Source: an uncultured Alphaproteobacteria bacterium (GTDB taxonomy: Bacteria > Pseudomonadota > Alphaproteobacteria > HIMB59 > GCA-002718135). From it: DNA of 64,000 bases. The notes beneath the pieces were generated by a model. The model saw nothing but the letters and a program-made list of their open reading frames with translations. It made no database searches and was not told the origin of the DNA. Below, piece by piece: positions 9,696 through 18,331 of the stretch. Within the stretch, counting starts at the first letter, position 1. Every line of letters starts with the position of its first letter. The stretch is taken from the NCBI GenBank assembly GCA_902575815.1, contig CACGTA010000006.1:1-64000 (forward strand), given 5' to 3'. Made by a program: the position numbers and the translations under genes.

Positions 9696-10592
9696 ATGTC
9701 TATAATCATTCACAAAAATACAAAAATTTTAGTCCAAGGCTTCACAGGAAAAATTGGAAGTTTTCATGCTGAAGAAATGATTAAGTATGGTTCTAACGTT
9801 GTTGGTGGAGTAACACCTGGTAAGGGTGGTATGACTCATTTAAATCTTCCTGTTTTTAATACTGTTAAAGAAGCTGTAGATCAAACAGGAGCATCAACAT
9901 CAATTTTATTTGTCCCACCAGCCTTTGCAGCAGACTCAGCAATGGAAGCTGCTGATGCAGGCATTAAAACGTGTGTGGCTATTACTGACGGTATTCCTTC
10001 TCATGATATGGTTAAAATAAAAAGATATATGAGAAGATATCCGAAAGATAAAAAAATGGGTTTAGTAGGTCCAAATTGTGCGGGAATAATTAGTCCTGGT
10101 AAATCTATGTTAGGTATTATGCCTGGTCATATTTACAAAGAGGGTAAAATAGGAATAGTTAGTAGATCCGGCACCTTAGGATATGAAGCTGCGCAACAAC
10201 TCAAAGATTTGGAAATAGGTGTTTCAACGAGTGTAGGTATTGGAGGTGATCCAATAAATGGCAGTTCTTTTAGAGATATAATTGAAAAGTTTGAAAATGA
10301 TGATGAAACAATTGCAGTTTTAATGATAGGTGAAATAGGTGGCCCCCAAGAAGTTGAGGCTGGAAAATTTGCAAAAGAAAATATGAGTAAACCTGTAATT
10401 GCTTATATTGCTGGATTAACCGCTCCTAAAGGTCGTGTTATGGGTCATGCAGGAGCAATTGTTTCTGCATACGGTGAAAGTGCCATTGAAAAAGTAGAGC
10501 TTCTAAAAGAATGTGGAGTTACAATTTCTAAAAATCCTTCTGTAATGGGGGAGACTGTTAAAAAAGTATTGGTAGAAAATAATTTGAATTAA
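9696..10592 (+). CDS. mtkB: Malate--CoA ligase alpha subunit (SucD-like)
   Basis: VQGFTGKIGSFHAEEMIKYG, GPNCAGIISPG, GKIGIVSRSGTLGYEA, GHAGAIV phospho-His region. Confidence 0.87.
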   Translation: MSIIIHKNTKILVQGFTGKIGSFHAEEMIKYGSNVVGGVTPGKGGMTHLNLPVFNTVKEAVDQTGASTSILFVPPAFAADSAMEAADAGIKTCVAITDGIPSHDMVKIKRYMRRYPKDKKMGLVGPNCAGIISPGKSMLGIMPGHIYKEGKIGIVSRSGTLGYEAAQQLKDLEIGVSTSVGIGGDPINGSSFRDIIEKFENDDETIAVLMIGEIGGPQEVEAGKFAKENMSKPVIAYIAGLTAPKGRVMGHAGAIVSAYGESAIEKVELLKECGVTISKNPSVMGETVKKVLVENNLN

Positions 10593-10607
10593 TATAATAA
10601 AATTAAA

Positions 10608-10745
10608 ATGAAATTTTTATATAAAAATGAATTTTGGATGCTTATATTTTCATTAGGTGTTCTTTACTGGCTATTTAATCCATCAGTTTTAATGGCTTTA
10701 ATCATGATTATACCCTTATTGTTAGCAGTCTCATCTAGAAAATAA
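10608..10745 (+). CDS. Small single/two-TM protein, 45 aa (below the ORF-track length cut-off)
   Basis: Translation MKFLYKNEFWMLIFSLGVLYWLFNPSVLMALIMIIPLLLAVSSRK; starts 16 nt after mtkB stop. Confidence 0.5.
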   Translation: MKFLYKNEFWMLIFSLGVLYWLFNPSVLMALIMIIPLLLAVSSRK

Positions 10746-10769
10746 TAAATTTATATCTAATTTAAGGTT

Positions 10770-11357
10770 GTGAAAATTAATTATTATTTACTTTATTTCT
10801 TTCTTTTACTTTATTCACCATTTTCTTTTTCAAATGAACATTTCGAGTACGACGATTGGATTAATAATAAATTATTCTCAAAAAACTTAATAAATAAAAT
10901 TGATAATTTAATTAATTTTAAAGTTAATTCAAAAACAAAGAATATAAACCAGGCAAAAAAAATAAAAAAAATAATTATTTCAAATTTAAACTCTATTACA
11001 AATTATCAAAATCAATATACAAATTTAAGATTACTTTGTAATAATGAATTTGGTAGTATTAATTTTGAATATTTTTTATTTGTTGAAAATTGTATAGAAA
11101 ATAAAAATAAAAAATTATTAAAAGACTATTCACTTTCTAAATTTGAATTTGATGAAAGTAAAAATTTATTATTAAATAATGCAGAAAATTTTAAACTTAA
11201 ATTTATTAATTTACATTCTCACGAGGTAAAAAAAGATAACTATGATACAATCATGAAAAATTACAATACTAATATTGAAGAAATAAACTATAAAAAATTT
11301 GAAAATCAATTTAATATTTTATTAAAATATTTACAAAATAAATATCAATTGAATTAA
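10770..11357 (+). CDS. Hypothetical exported protein
   Basis: GTG start, N-terminal signal peptide, Asn/Lys-rich body; no family recognised. Confidence 0.6.
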   Translation: MKINYYLLYFFLLLYSPFSFSNEHFEYDDWINNKLFSKNLINKIDNLINFKVNSKTKNINQAKKIKKIIISNLNSITNYQNQYTNLRLLCNNEFGSINFEYFLFVENCIENKNKKLLKDYSLSKFEFDESKNLLLNNAENFKLKFINLHSHEVKKDNYDTIMKNYNTNIEEINYKKFENQFNILLKYLQNKYQLN

Positions 11358-11361
11358 TTTT

Positions 11362-11925
11362 ATGAGATTATATCTAATTAGACATGCTCAATCAGAAGCA
11401 AATGCAGCATCAGATTTAGATAATCCAACTTATTATTATGATGCAAGAATTACTCAAAGAGGAGTTGAGCAAGCAAAAAAATTAAATAATAGAATTAAAA
11501 ATCTCAAATTTGATAATTATTTTTGCTCCCCCTTAACACGAACATTGGAAACATTCTCTATTGTTTTTCCATCTAATAAACCCGTAATTGAACCATTAAT
11601 AAGAGAACATTTGTACCACTCATGTGATGTAGGAAGACAACCAAAAAAATTAAAAAAAGAATTTAATGAATTTGATTTTAATAATTTAAATGATTTTTGG
11701 TGGAATAATAACAAACCTATTAATGAAAAAAAAATTATACAAGAGTCTCACAATGATATTAAAATGAGATTAAGGTCTTTTCTGCTATCGATCAAAAACC
11801 TTAATTTACAAAAAATTGTATTAGTAAGTCATGGTACATTTTTAAGTCAAATAACTGAATATATGCTTGATAACTGCGAGGTATATGATTGTGATTACAA
11901 TGTGGTATACAAAAAATTTTTTTAA
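11362..11925 (+). CDS. Histidine phosphatase family protein (phosphoglycerate-mutase-like)
   Basis: LYLIRHAQSEAN and VLVSHGTFL motifs. Confidence 0.88.
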   Translation: MRLYLIRHAQSEANAASDLDNPTYYYDARITQRGVEQAKKLNNRIKNLKFDNYFCSPLTRTLETFSIVFPSNKPVIEPLIREHLYHSCDVGRQPKKLKKEFNEFDFNNLNDFWWNNNKPINEKKIIQESHNDIKMRLRSFLLSIKNLNLQKIVLVSHGTFLSQITEYMLDNCEVYDCDYNVVYKKFF

Positions 11926-11948
11926 TTTAATTCTTAATAAATAAAAAT

Positions 11949-12716
11949 CTAAAACATCTCATTTATTATTTTATTTAATTTTTGTGTTACTCTATCAATT
12001 ATTTTTTTTCCTATCTGTGCATTTGACTTTCTAGGATCTCCAATAATTCCACTTTTACTTAATTCTTTAGTTACCCAAGCTTTCTTAATATTTTTTTCAT
12101 AAGAAATGGTTTTAGATGATAAATAATCGGGAGATAATCTATGTTTAGAAATTTTAGATTGCCTAACTAGGTTTGGAAATAAATATAACATAATAGATGT
12201 TTCAAATTCTCCACCATGATAACCAAAGTCTTTTTCTTTACTTGATATAATTCCTTTAAATTGATCAAATAAAAAATATGTGCCTTTTACTATGTTTATC
12301 TTAAATTCTGATTTCAATTCTTTAGCAATAATATCTATATGGCTAATTTGTCCACCATGACTATTTAAAAGTAATATATTTTTAAATTTCAATTTACATA
12401 CATTTTCTAAAATTGATAAAGAGTGCGATATAAATTCCAATGAATCAATATTTATTGTTCCATCAAAATCTGTATGTTCAGTAGCTGAGCCAAAATATAT
12501 TTCAGGCATAATTAAATATTTACTTGAATTATATTTTTTATTGAATTCTAATAATATTCCTTCAAGAATTTTTTTATCAGTATTTAATGGAAGATGTGGA
12601 CCATGTTGTTCTATTGATGAAAATGGGAAAATTAAAACTGTTTTTCTATTTATTTTTTTAATTTCATTTGTTGTTAATTCTTCCCAAAAGTTTGTTAGCA
12701 TTTTTTTATTATACAT
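11949..12716 (-). CDS. Creatininase-family amidohydrolase (ArfB/MftE-like)
   Basis: SSIEQHGPHLPLNTD, NSHGGQ, HGGEFETSIML, GIIGDPRKSNAQIGKKI motifs. Confidence 0.9.
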   Translation of the reverse strand: MYNKKMLTNFWEELTTNEIKKINRKTVLIFPFSSIEQHGPHLPLNTDKKILEGILLEFNKKYNSSKYLIMPEIYFGSATEHTDFDGTINIDSLEFISHSLSILENVCKLKFKNILLLNSHGGQISHIDIIAKELKSEFKINIVKGTYFLFDQFKGIISSKEKDFGYHGGEFETSIMLYLFPNLVRQSKISKHRLSPDYLSSKTISYEKNIKKAWVTKELSKSGIIGDPRKSNAQIGKKIIDRVTQKLNKIINEMF

Positions 12717-12729
12717 TTATAAGTAAATT

Positions 12730-13689
12730 ATGAAATCTTATTCTTTATGGATTGATAAAAAAAAACAAGCTAAAATTCATCAAAAAAAACTTGTTTACAA
12801 TAAAAATAACAAAACAGTTTTAGTTAAAACTATTTACTCAGGTATTAGCAAGGGAACTGAAAAATTAGTTTCATCTAAAAGCGTAAGTAAGGATCAATTT
12901 GAATTAATGAAAGCCCCTTTTCAAGAGGGTTCTTTTAATTTACCTATAAAATACGGTTATATAAATGTTGGGAATATTATCGATGGTCCAAGGAAATATA
13001 TAAATAAAAAAATATTTAGTCTTTATCCTCATCAAGATTTGTATGAAATTTCTATTCAAAATTTAATTTTTCTACCAAAAGGAAATTTGAGAAAATATAT
13101 TCTAACTGCAAATATGGAAACAGCAATTAATATCTTTTGGGATGCTCAAGCTAAAAGTAATAACAAAATTCTAATTGTAGGACTCGGCTCTGTAGGATTA
13201 TTAACTGCATTTTTTTTTAAAATTAATGGATATAAAAATGTTTATGTTTTTGATAATAATAAAAATAAAAGAAAAATTGCTAATTATTTAGGATTAAATT
13301 TTATTGATATAAGAAAGATTGATAAAATAGATGTAGCAATAAACACTACAGCTAATTATAAAGTTTTAAATTCTTTAATGGAAAAATTATCTATCGAAGG
13401 AAAAATAGTAGAAGCTAGTTGGTATGGTAAAAATAAAGGAGAAGTTGCATTAGGCGGGTATTTTCATTCTAAAAGATTAAAAATTATTAGTTCACAGGTA
13501 TCTAAAATTCCAAAATATATGAAAAATAAATATGATTTTGAGGGGAGATTAAAATTAGCAATTAAATCTTTAAAAAATTCAAAATTAGAAAGATTAATTA
13601 CTAGTGAAAGTAATTTTTTTGATTTAGAAAAAGATTACTATAAAATCCTTAAAAATAAGGATACAATAATGCATCTAGTTAAATATTAA
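12730..13689 (+). CDS. MDR-type (zinc-binding-like) alcohol dehydrogenase homologue
   Basis: TIYSGISKGTEKLV, PIKYGYINVGNI, Rossmann ILIVGLGSVGLLTAFFF. Confidence 0.8.
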   Translation: MKSYSLWIDKKKQAKIHQKKLVYNKNNKTVLVKTIYSGISKGTEKLVSSKSVSKDQFELMKAPFQEGSFNLPIKYGYINVGNIIDGPRKYINKKIFSLYPHQDLYEISIQNLIFLPKGNLRKYILTANMETAINIFWDAQAKSNNKILIVGLGSVGLLTAFFFKINGYKNVYVFDNNKNKRKIANYLGLNFIDIRKIDKIDVAINTTANYKVLNSLMEKLSIEGKIVEASWYGKNKGEVALGGYFHSKRLKIISSQVSKIPKYMKNKYDFEGRLKLAIKSLKNSKLERLITSESNFFDLEKDYYKILKNKDTIMHLVKY

Positions 13690-13691
13690 TT

Positions 13692-14090
13692 ATGTATTCG
13701 ATAAAAGTAAGAGAAAATATTCTAATAGCTCATTCTTTACCTGGAGAAGTATTTGGACCAGCTCAAAATATGCATGGAGCTACATATTTAGTAGATGCTG
13801 AATTTTTCACTGATAAACTAAATAAATACAATATAATTATGGATTTAGGAATAGTGTCCACGACTTTAAAAGATATTCTTAAAATATATAATTATCAAAA
13901 TTTAGATGAAATTGATGAATTTAAGGGAAAAATTACCTCAACAGAGTTTTTAGCAGAGAATATTTGCAATAAGATCTTGAATAGACTAAGAAATGAATTC
14001 TCTGAAGATTACAAATCTTTAAAAAAAATTAAAATAACATTGCAAGAATCAAATGTTGCATGGGCATCATATGAAAAAGAGGTTATCTAA
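13692..14090 (+). CDS. 6-pyruvoyl-tetrahydropterin synthase / QueD-fold protein, divergent active site
   Basis: IAHSLPG...MHGATYLVDAEF aligned by eye to QueD AHRLP...HGHSF; STEFLAENI and LQES segments. Confidence 0.8.
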   Translation: MYSIKVRENILIAHSLPGEVFGPAQNMHGATYLVDAEFFTDKLNKYNIIMDLGIVSTTLKDILKIYNYQNLDEIDEFKGKITSTEFLAENICNKILNRLRNEFSEDYKSLKKIKITLQESNVAWASYEKEVI

Positions 14091-15117
14091 AAATAAATCT
14101 GATGTTTATTTTGTTTATCCAGGAAATATTAATGCAAAAACTGGAGGGTACATTTATGAAAAAAATATCCTAGAATATGCAAAGATAAGAGATATAAATA
14201 TTAGATCAATTGCTCTTAGTGAAAATTATCCTTTTCCTACAAATAACGATATAAAATATTTTCTAAAAATTTTAGATAAAATTGATCCTGATTCTAAAAT
14301 TATAATCGATGGATTAGCTTTAGAAGGAATGTATTCCATTTTTAAAAAAATACTTACTTATAGTGTTATCGCCCTAATTCATCATCCTTTATATCTTGAA
14401 TTTAAAGGTCAAAGATCAAAAAAATTCTTAAGATTAGAAAAAGAAAATTTCAAAAAAATAAATAAATTTATTGTGACTTCTAAAAATACAAAAAATTTAC
14501 TAATAAATGAATTTAAGGTACTAAATAATAAAATTTCTGTAGTTGAACCTGGTATAGAAAGATTTACAAAATATAATTTTAAAAATAATAGTAAAATTCA
14601 TTTTTTAACATGTGGAAGTATAATAAATAGAAAAAATTATCTTTTTTTATTAAAAGTTTTAAAACCTTTAGATAATTTTATTTTAGAAATTGTTGGTGAT
14701 ACTACAAGAGATATAGGTTATTATAAAAAACTCAAAAATTTTATTTCTAAAAATTCAATGAACAGAAAAATAATATTCCATGGTACTATTTCAGATACAA
14801 AATTAGCTAAATTATATTCTAAAACAGATTGTTACATTTCAGTAAGTAAATATGAAGGTTTTGGTATGTCTTTAGCAAATGCATTAATAATTAAAAAACC
14901 AATTATAACCTTTTTTACTCATACTATCTTAAATACACTGGGAAAAAAGGGTGTTATTTATTTTAAAAAATTTGAAGTAAATGATGTTAGAAATATAATT
15001 ATCAAAAATATATTAAATAAAAAAAATTTTAAAAAACTAAATATTAATATTCATAAAAATAAAAGATATCTTCTTACTCCTCTCGAGTCAGCTAAGAAAT
15101 TTGTTAAATTAATTTAA
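14071..15117 (+). CDS. Glycosyltransferase, GT4-like (group 1)
   Basis: GGYIYEKN N-term, VVEPGIERF, LTCGSIINRKNYLFLLKVL, EIVGD, YISVSKYEGFGMSLANALIIKKPII; start at MKKRLSKN preferred over listed 14053. Confidence 0.85.
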   Translation: MKKRLSKNKSDVYFVYPGNINAKTGGYIYEKNILEYAKIRDINIRSIALSENYPFPTNNDIKYFLKILDKIDPDSKIIIDGLALEGMYSIFKKILTYSVIALIHHPLYLEFKGQRSKKFLRLEKENFKKINKFIVTSKNTKNLLINEFKVLNNKISVVEPGIERFTKYNFKNNSKIHFLTCGSIINRKNYLFLLKVLKPLDNFILEIVGDTTRDIGYYKKLKNFISKNSMNRKIIFHGTISDTKLAKLYSKTDCYISVSKYEGFGMSLANALIIKKPIITFFTHTILNTLGKKGVIYFKKFEVNDVRNIIIKNILNKKNFKKLNINIHKNKRYLLTPLESAKKFVKLI

Positions 15118-15118
15118 T

Positions 15119-15907
15119 ATGCATGAATTTCAAAATAAATGGTTAAATCTTAGAGAAACTGTTGATAGAAATTCACGAAATAAAAGAATATTATATTTAA
15201 TTAATAAATCTTTTAAAAATAAAAGAAATATTAGTATAGTTGACTTAGGTTCAGGTGCTGGATCTAATTATAGATTTCTTAAGTCACGATTATTAAATAA
15301 TCAATATTGGTTTTTTGTAGATATATCACATCGATCAACAAATTATTTTAAAAAAAATATCAAATTATCATCAAAAATTAAAAAAACTAATTTTAAAATT
15401 GTTGATGTAATAAATAATCTAGAAAAAATAAATTTTAATGATTATGATTTAGTTACAGGATCTGCTTTTTTAGATATTCTACCAAAAACATGGTTTAAAA
15501 ATTTTCATAAATTAAATGTTAATACGGAAATTGTTTACTTTGCTTTAAATTTTAACGGTAATTTTAAATTTTTTCCAAAACACAAGGATGATAAAAAAAT
15601 TCTTAATATTTTTAATAAAGATCAAAAATCTGACAAGGGAATAGGGAAGGTGGCTGTTGGACCAGATTGTACCGAATTAATAAATAAAGTATTTAAAAGG
15701 ACTCACAAAACATATGTTTTAGACTCTAAATGGGATGTTAGTAAAAATTATGAATTCCAAATTTATTTCTTAAATTTTTGTAGAGAAATTATTCAAAAAA
15801 ATAAACTTAACTTTGATGATTGGTTAAAATTTCGTTTAAAATGTATTAAAGAAAAAAACTCTAGATTTGTTTTAAATAATACTGATTTTTTAGCTATTAA
15901 GAAATAA
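15119..15907 (+). CDS. SAM-dependent class I methyltransferase
   Basis: ISIVDLGSGAGSNYRFL motif I, DLVTGSAFLDILP. Confidence 0.85.
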   Translation: MHEFQNKWLNLRETVDRNSRNKRILYLINKSFKNKRNISIVDLGSGAGSNYRFLKSRLLNNQYWFFVDISHRSTNYFKKNIKLSSKIKKTNFKIVDVINNLEKINFNDYDLVTGSAFLDILPKTWFKNFHKLNVNTEIVYFALNFNGNFKFFPKHKDDKKILNIFNKDQKSDKGIGKVAVGPDCTELINKVFKRTHKTYVLDSKWDVSKNYEFQIYFLNFCREIIQKNKLNFDDWLKFRLKCIKEKNSRFVLNNTDFLAIKK

Positions 15908-16723
15908 ATTAACAATAATTTCATTTTCTAATTCATTAAAATTATGTTTTGGTCTTATGGCTTTATTGAGTTTTGAAATTTCTTTTAAATTTAATGAATT
16001 AATACCAGAGCCTATTAATATTGGGGCAATCATAAATTGAAGAATATCAATATATTTATTATTAATTAATTCTGAAATAGTTTTTGATCCTCCCTCTACT
16101 AAAATATTTTTATATTTAAGTTTTTTTATTTGCGTAATTAAGTTTTTAGTAAAATTTTTTTCTTTTAATCTTATTATTTTTGAATTATTTAACCTAATAT
16201 TTTTATTACTTTTTGTAAAAATTATATTTTCATTACCGTCATTAAATATTTTATATTTGTTATTGAGTGAAAGACTGCCATCGATAATAATTCTTTTTGG
16301 ATTTGTGCCCTTTATTTTTCTTGTTGTTAATAGGGGATCGTCTTTTTTAATGGTATTTGAGCCTACAATAATTGCATCACTTATACTACGTAAACAATGT
16401 AGATAAATAATGCTCTTAGGATTATTTATATAATGTGAATTACCATTATTTAACGCAATTCTACCATCAATACTTTGTCCTATTTGAGCTATAACTAATT
16501 TTTTGTTTTTTCTTAATATCGGGACAAGGATATTTAAGATTGATTTATAAAATTTACTTATATTTATTTTAGATTCTAGATGATTATTTTTTATGTGAAT
16601 GTTATTTTTTCTTTTTGATGATAAAGAAATACTATTGTTTTTAACCAATAAATATAAATCACTATTCTTTTTAGAGTTTTTTATAAAATCTAGTAAAATT
16701 CCTATATTTTTTGATGTAATCAT
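15890..16723 (-). CDS. RibD C-terminal reductase-domain protein (no deaminase domain)
   Basis: IAQIGQSIDGRIA, RSISDAIIVGSNTIKKDDPLLTTR, KRIIIDG, ILVEGGSKTISEL, APILIGSG; no HAE/PCxxC deaminase motif in N-terminal ~80 aa. Confidence 0.88.
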   Translation of the reverse strand: MITSKNIGILLDFIKNSKKNSDLYLLVKNNSISLSSKRKNNIHIKNNHLESKINISKFYKSILNILVPILRKNKKLVIAQIGQSIDGRIALNNGNSHYINNPKSIIYLHCLRSISDAIIVGSNTIKKDDPLLTTRKIKGTNPKRIIIDGSLSLNNKYKIFNDGNENIIFTKSNKNIRLNNSKIIRLKEKNFTKNLITQIKKLKYKNILVEGGSKTISELINNKYIDILQFMIAPILIGSGINSLNLKEISKLNKAIRPKHNFNELENEIIVNLFLNS

Positions 16724-16759
16724 TTGTTTTTATTTCAATTATATCTATATAAAGTTTTC

Positions 16760-17881
16760 ATGAGTTTCAAATCTAATACAGGAACTATAATAGATAGGGC
16801 AATTAACGAACTCAGGACCGGAAGACCCTTAATAATTCAGAATAACAAGGAATATTGGATGTTCTTTAATATAGAGCATTCCCAAAGTAAAATTGTTAAT
16901 CAATTCAATAAGCACTTAATTGATGAAAAATATCTACTTATTACAAAACAAAAAGCTCAATCAATTTTTAATAACAATATTAAAAGTAATATTTATTTTG
17001 AGATAAATCCCAAAACAGATGTAAATCAAATTATAAATTTATTTGTCAATCCTCTTAGTAATAATAAAGTAATTAAATTTACCAATATTAAAAAATTCAA
17101 AGCTAAAAATTTTCATAATGTTTGTATTGATCTTTCAAAAAACGCTAAAATGATACCATCACTAGTTTTTAAAAAAATTAATAAAAAACATTACAAAAAT
17201 ATAAATGAATTTGGATTTAAAAATGGAATTTTAATATTCGATTACAAAGATTTATTACAGCAAAATGAATTAATTTGCGAAAGTATCAAATTAGTTTCTA
17301 GTGCAAAAGTTCCACTACCAAAAAATGAAAATTCTAATTTTAAAATATTTAAATCATATATTGGATCTGATAAACATGTAGCAATAATTGTTAATCCAAA
17401 AAAAATAAATAAAAAATCTGTTAATTTAAGAATACACTCAGCTTGTTTTACAGGTGATATTTTTCATTCTTTAAAATGTGATTGTGGTGAACAATTAAAT
17501 CAATCAATTAATTACATGGTTAGAAATAGTGGTGGAATTATATTATACTTAGAGCAAGAAGGTAGGGGAATAGGATTAGCTAATAAAATGAGAGCCTATT
17601 CTCTTCAAGCAAGGGGTATGGATACAATAGACGCCGATCATAATATTGGTTTCTTAGATGATGAAAGAGATTTCAATATTGCAGCTAGAATACTTAAATT
17701 ATTAAAAATAAATAAAGTTAATCTTATTACAAATAATAAAAATAAAATAAATTCTATTAAGAAAGCTGGAATTAAAGTCGAAAATCAAATAAATACAAAG
17801 CCAACCTTGAATAAATTTAATAAAAATTATTTTAAAACAAGAGTTAAAAAAGCCGGTTACGGTCTTAAACTAGTAATATAA
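16760..17881 (+). CDS. ribA: GTP cyclohydrolase II with degenerate RibB-like N-terminal region
   Basis: RIHSACFTGDIFHSLKCDCGEQL (zinc Cys triad), LYLEQEGRGIGLANKMRAYSLQ; start at MSFKSNTG preferred over listed 16724. Confidence 0.9.
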   Translation: MSFKSNTGTIIDRAINELRTGRPLIIQNNKEYWMFFNIEHSQSKIVNQFNKHLIDEKYLLITKQKAQSIFNNNIKSNIYFEINPKTDVNQIINLFVNPLSNNKVIKFTNIKKFKAKNFHNVCIDLSKNAKMIPSLVFKKINKKHYKNINEFGFKNGILIFDYKDLLQQNELICESIKLVSSAKVPLPKNENSNFKIFKSYIGSDKHVAIIVNPKKINKKSVNLRIHSACFTGDIFHSLKCDCGEQLNQSINYMVRNSGGIILYLEQEGRGIGLANKMRAYSLQARGMDTIDADHNIGFLDDERDFNIAARILKLLKINKVNLITNNKNKINSIKKAGIKVENQINTKPTLNKFNKNYFKTRVKKAGYGLKLVI

Positions 17882-17883
17882 TT

Positions 17884-18327
17884 ATGAAAAAAATTCCTAA
17901 GATAAAACTTCAATTAACAAATGATAATGAGTTTGATACATCTAAATTAAAAAACAAAACTGTTTTATTCTTTTACCCTAAGGCGTTAACTGGTGGATGC
18001 TCAGTAGAAGTTGCAGATTTTCAGAAATATTTAACAAAATTTAATAAAATTGGCTTTGATGTAATAGGAGCTTCTAAAGATCCTGTTGATAAGAATAAAA
18101 AATTTTCAGATAAGTATAAATTGAAATACCCACTTGGATCGGATGAAGGAAAAAATTGTGATAAACTTGGTATTTGGATAGAAAAATCTATGTATGGTAG
18201 AAAATACTTTGGAATAGATAGATCTACATTTGTAATTGATAAAAATGGAAAAATTCTAAATTCTTGGAATAAAGTTAAAGTTAAAGGTCATGTTGAAGAA
18301 GTTTATAGTTTTTGTAAGGATCAGTAA
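17884..18327 (+). CDS. Peroxiredoxin (BCP/PrxQ-like), apparently lacking the adjacent resolving Cys
   Basis: VLFFYPKALTGGCSVEVADFQ; peroxidatic Cys present, C-x4-C pair not present. Confidence 0.85.
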   Translation: MKKIPKIKLQLTNDNEFDTSKLKNKTVLFFYPKALTGGCSVEVADFQKYLTKFNKIGFDVIGASKDPVDKNKKFSDKYKLKYPLGSDEGKNCDKLGIWIEKSMYGRKYFGIDRSTFVIDKNGKILNSWNKVKVKGHVEEVYSFCKDQ

Positions 18328-18331
18328 ATTT

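Noticed and set aside
11926-11948. Convergent gap after the histidine phosphatase as a possible terminator
   Set aside because: Only about 23 nt of A/T-rich sequence with no GC stem
12541-12726. 61-aa plus-strand ORF antisense to the creatininase gene
   Set aside because: Creatininase motifs on the minus strand are convincing; the plus ORF has no features
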